A stretch of DNA of 64,000 bases from Puia dinghuensis (lineage in GTDB: Bacteria > Bacteroidota > Bacteroidia > Chitinophagales > Chitinophagaceae). The stretch is taken from positions 496,001 through 560,000 of the forward strand of contig NZ_BMJC01000005.1 in assembly GCF_014642875.1 (NCBI RefSeq), in the 5' to 3' direction. This document shows positions 61,514 through 64,000 of the stretch, piece after piece. Each line of letters starts with the position of its first letter. Position 1 is the first letter of the stretch. Below the pieces are notes generated by a model. That model saw only the letters and a list, made by a program, of their open reading frames with translations. It was not told the DNA's origin and did not search any database. The position numbers were made by a program, and so were the translations under genes.

Positions 61514-63716
61514 CTGCCCTCGGCTTCATCAGGTACTCATGCGGCGGCTCCGCCCCCATCAGGTTCTTCACAAAATAATCCCACCTCCGCCGCATCATAT
61601 AAGGCGCCATCGGCCCATATCCATGCGGACTGTTGGGGAAGACCACCAGGTCATAATCCTTATTAGCCCTCTCCAGTGCCTCCACCACCAGCAGGGTGTT
61701 ATACGGCGGCACATTATTATCCATCATCCCATGCGCCAGCATCAATTTCCCTTTCAGATTCTTCGCATAGTTCTCGTTCGCCCCCTCGGCATAATTATCC
61801 GTCCCATCCGCCTTCTTAACCAGCAACCCGTTGTACCGCTCGCCCCAGTCATCCTCATAATTACGATTATCGTGGTTGCCTGACTCCGAGATGCCTACCT
61901 TGAAAAAATCGGGGTATCTAAACATCGCACCCGCCGTTGCAAATCCGCCACCCGAATGCCCCCAGATCCCAACCCGGTCGACGTCGATAAACGCATACCG
62001 CTGCGCCAGCTGCTGAATGCCCGTTACCTGATCTGCCAACGTATTCGTCGACATATCCCCATAGCTCATATCATGAAAACTCTTGCTCCGGTAAGGATTG
62101 CTCGTCCCCTCGATAGCTACTACGATAAAACCGAGTTCCGCCAGCGCCTGGTGGTCGATGCGCGAAGCGGCAAATCCCCAATTGCCTACACTCCCTCCTT
62201 GCGGACCGGGATAGATATAATCTATTATCGGATATTTCTTCGAACTATCCATCCGGCTCGGCGTGAACAACAACCCATACAGGTCCGTCTTGCCGTCATG
62301 CGCCTTCACCGTTATCACCATAGGCGGTTTCCAGCCCGTAGCCGCCAGCCGCGACACATCCGCTTTCTCCAGCGGCAGCAGCAGCTTCCCATCTACATTG
62401 CGCAGCACCGTCACCGGTGCCACATCCGGCTGCGAATAGCTGTCGACAAAATAATCGCCGTTGCGCGAGAAGCTGATCATATGATTCCCTTTCTCCGGCG
62501 TCAGCAATTCCATATGTTTGCCGTCAAAACCGATCTTATACAGGTAATTAAAATAAGGGCACCCCGGTTCGCGGCCCGCACCCATAAAATACAGTTCCCG
62601 TTTCTTCTCATCCACCCGCACCAGCCGCGACACGATCCATTCTCCTGAGGTGATCTGGTTCTTCACCTTACCCGTCGTCGCGTCACAGAGGTAGAGATGT
62701 CCCCAGTTATCCCGTTCGGAATACCAGATTATCTCGTTTGATTTAGCCAGGTATCGCCAATCGATCGTCCCACGGCCCGACTCGAACTGCGTAGGCACAT
62801 CTTCTTCAAACACCTCCCGCACGTCGCCCGTCGCCGCATTCGCTATCCGGAATTTCTCCTGCTTATGGTCCCGGGAGGTTGAAACAAAAGCTAATTGTGC
62901 ATCATCCTCCGTCCAATCTACATCGTCGAAGGTTCCGCTGCTGGCAATATCATCACTCAACGTAGCCCGGTGCGGATCCGGTGGCACGTTGAGCGCCACC
63001 ACCTTCCGGTCATCCACGTCGACGATCACCCGCTGGATCATCGGGATCACGGAATCTCCCGGCAGTGGATATTTCCAGGTCTTCAGCGTAGGCTTACCCA
63101 CATTCGTCGTCACCAGGTACATATCGGTCACACGGCGTTGATCGTCTTTAAAGGTGGCAATCTTCTTGCCGTCGGCGCTCCAGCGCAGAATGGGTCCGTC
63201 CCCGCTCTTCCAGCCGGCATTGTCCGTCGCATAGCCAAAATCCTTTACCCCATCGGTGGTAAGCTGCACCTCCTGGCCTGTTGCTACATCGCGCACCCAC
63301 AGGTTATAATCCCGGAGAAAGGCCACCCGCTTGCCATCCGGTGAGGGAACCTCGTTACCACCCCCTCTGCCGCCCCTGCCGCGCCGTTCTTCCCCATCGC
63401 TCAGCGTTACCGAATTGTGAGTCGAAGTCGCAAGCCCCGAAGCAAGGGCCGCCCGGCTGTGATACACCGTCCGTGTCTTCTTCGCCGCATCTACGAGCAC
63501 ATACTCGCTACCCGTCGGCGTCAGCACCCGGTACCAGAACAAAGCCCCCGGCAACCAAACGGGCATCACATTCGCCCGGTCGACCAGCGGCTCGGTATTA
63601 TAGCTCAGCATACTTTCAGCGCGGGCATACTCTTCTGTAGTAACAACACGGGTCGATTGCGCCCGCCCGGCCATCATTAAGGCAAGACAAGTCGTCGTCA
63701 AAAATATTTTAGTCAT
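61494..63716 (-). CDS. S9 family dipeptidyl-peptidase IV-like serine peptidase, secreted
   Basis: 740-residue exported peptidase; signal peptide MTKIFLTTTCLALMMAGRAQ. N-terminal eight-blade DPP-IV-type propeller (residues about 30-450) with a Gly/Arg-rich insert (EERRGRGGRGGGNE). Alpha/beta hydrolase domain at the C-terminus: nucleophile S588 in GIWGHSGGGF, D666 in HGMMDNNV, H698 in NSPHGYG, with PGPQGG oxyanion loop. DPP-IV enzymes remove Xaa-Pro dipeptides from peptide N-termini in the periplasm. The Glu-Glu pair of DPP-IV is not clearly visible, so a related prolyl oligopeptidase specificity is possible. First gene of a likely operon with the ABC permease. Confidence 0.93.
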   Translation of the reverse strand: MTKIFLTTTCLALMMAGRAQSTRVVTTEEYARAESMLSYNTEPLVDRANVMPVWLPGALFWYRVLTPTGSEYVLVDAAKKTRTVYHSRAALASGLATSTHNSVTLSDGEERRGRGGRGGGNEVPSPDGKRVAFLRDYNLWVRDVATGQEVQLTTDGVKDFGYATDNAGWKSGDGPILRWSADGKKIATFKDDQRRVTDMYLVTTNVGKPTLKTWKYPLPGDSVIPMIQRVIVDVDDRKVVALNVPPDPHRATLSDDIASSGTFDDVDWTEDDAQLAFVSTSRDHKQEKFRIANAATGDVREVFEEDVPTQFESGRGTIDWRYLAKSNEIIWYSERDNWGHLYLCDATTGKVKNQITSGEWIVSRLVRVDEKKRELYFMGAGREPGCPYFNYLYKIGFDGKHMELLTPEKGNHMISFSRNGDYFVDSYSQPDVAPVTVLRNVDGKLLLPLEKADVSRLAATGWKPPMVITVKAHDGKTDLYGLLFTPSRMDSSKKYPIIDYIYPGPQGGSVGNWGFAASRIDHQALAELGFIVVAIEGTSNPYRSKSFHDMSYGDMSTNTLADQVTGIQQLAQRYAFIDVDRVGIWGHSGGGFATAGAMFRYPDFFKVGISESGNHDNRNYEDDWGERYNGLLVKKADGTDNYAEGANENYAKNLKGKLMLAHGMMDNNVPPYNTLLVVEALERANKDYDLVVFPNSPHGYGPMAPYMMRRRWDYFVKNLMGAEPPHEYLMKPRADARNGQ

Positions 63717-63870
63717 AATATGATATGGAAATTAGCAAGGTCACCTGTATATGGTCCAGGCGAAAATAGCGCATTTCGCGCAAAGCACTCTACCGCCCGT
63801 CCCCCGGGCTGCCGCTCCTGTCCCTGACGCACCCCTTCCACGATCCCAAAACTCTCCTTATCTTCCAGTT

Positions 63871-64000
63871 ATGAAACACCCCCTCCTCCTGCTACTGACC
63901 TTTTACACACTCGCAACCTGTGCTCAAAAAACCGAAAAGTATTATGACTTTGAATGGAAAGAGACTGACGTAGGTCACGCCCGGTTTTATTCCACTGGCG
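63871..64000 (+). CDS. Start of a secreted protein gene, truncated by window edge
   Basis: 43 codons are visible: MKHPLLLLLTFYTLATCAQKTEKYYDFEWKETDVGHARFYSTG. The first 18 residues are a signal peptide, perhaps a lipoprotein signal (ATCAQ). The following YYDFEWKETDVGHARFYST resembles the start of YwqK/MORN-type repeat proteins of Bacteroidota that are often annotated as antitoxin-like, but the visible part is too short for a firm call. Divergent from the S9 peptidase gene, 154 bases between starts. Confidence 0.5.
   Translation, partial: MKHPLLLLLTFYTLATCAQKTEKYYDFEWKETDVGHARFYSTG

Noticed and set aside
60566-61666. Long open frame on the plus strand over the ABC permease and peptidase end (Arg/Pro/His-rich)
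   Set aside because: Antisense to two clear genes; amino-acid composition reflects the complement of GC-rich coding DNA and no domain is visible. The same holds for other long antisense frames under the M14, amidohydrolase, chitinase and RHS genes.

Overview
The window looks like chromosomal DNA of a soil- or plant-associated member of the Bacteroidota, most likely family Chitinophagaceae (inference). The support is: a T9SS type-A C-terminal sorting domain and a gliding-motility (CHU_C) C-terminal domain, Bacteroidota-style RHS proteins, a GT117/DUF2723 protein, few Shine-Dalgarno sites, and several exact TAnnTTTG promoter elements of the kind used by the Bacteroidota primary sigma factor. 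Most of the DNA is GC-rich; a few blocks are clearly AT-rich.

Layout. 1-15991: mostly secreted or envelope functions. These are a DUF2723 glycosyltransferase-like membrane protein (its start lies left of the window), a secreted protein of unknown function, a CHU_C adhesin-like protein, a beta-propeller/amidohydrolase fusion divergent from an M14 carboxypeptidase, a GH18 chitinase lipoprotein with a beta-trefoil, a hemerythrin-like protein, a DUF1080 protein and a small outer-membrane barrel. 15995-35142: two related RHS polymorphic-toxin cassettes, both on the minus strand. The upstream, larger one encodes a coiled-coil tail-fibre-like protein, a coiled-coil/beta-barrel protein, a large YD-repeat protein, an RHS toxin with an HExxE zinc-peptidase-like tip and a small lipoprotein. 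The second encodes a paralogous barrel protein, a paralogous RHS toxin with a PD-(D/E)XK-like tip and a cytosolic candidate immunity protein. Their upstream regions are also related. A small ABM-domain gene sits between them on the other strand.

35430-54399: sugar and peptide metabolism: a GlxA-type AraC regulator, a GyrI-like protein, a VOC protein, a Gfo/Idh/MocA (GH109-like) enzyme, a YciI-like protein, a GH13 alpha-amylase, an M19 dipeptidase, a Nudix hydrolase, a large FG-GAP/IPT T9SS protein, a LacI regulator, an APH/NahK-like sugar kinase, an amidohydrolase, a serine hydrolase and a GH43 enzyme. The same 12-bp LacI-type operator occurs at matched positions before the GH109-like gene and the kinase gene, which suggests one amino-sugar regulon run by the LacI protein.

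54419-59165: a compact, AT-rich four-gene operon (small membrane protein, a 267-aa protein with an ADP-ribosyltransferase-like motif pattern, a 323-aa unknown and an 811-aa unknown with a possible PIN-like start). None of the four matches a family I can name. This is the best candidate in the window for an undescribed system, perhaps a defence or conflict module. 59251-64000: an S1/P1 nuclease with an extra OB-like domain, an ABC-2 permease, a DPP-IV-type S9 peptidase, and the start of a gene that runs off the right edge.
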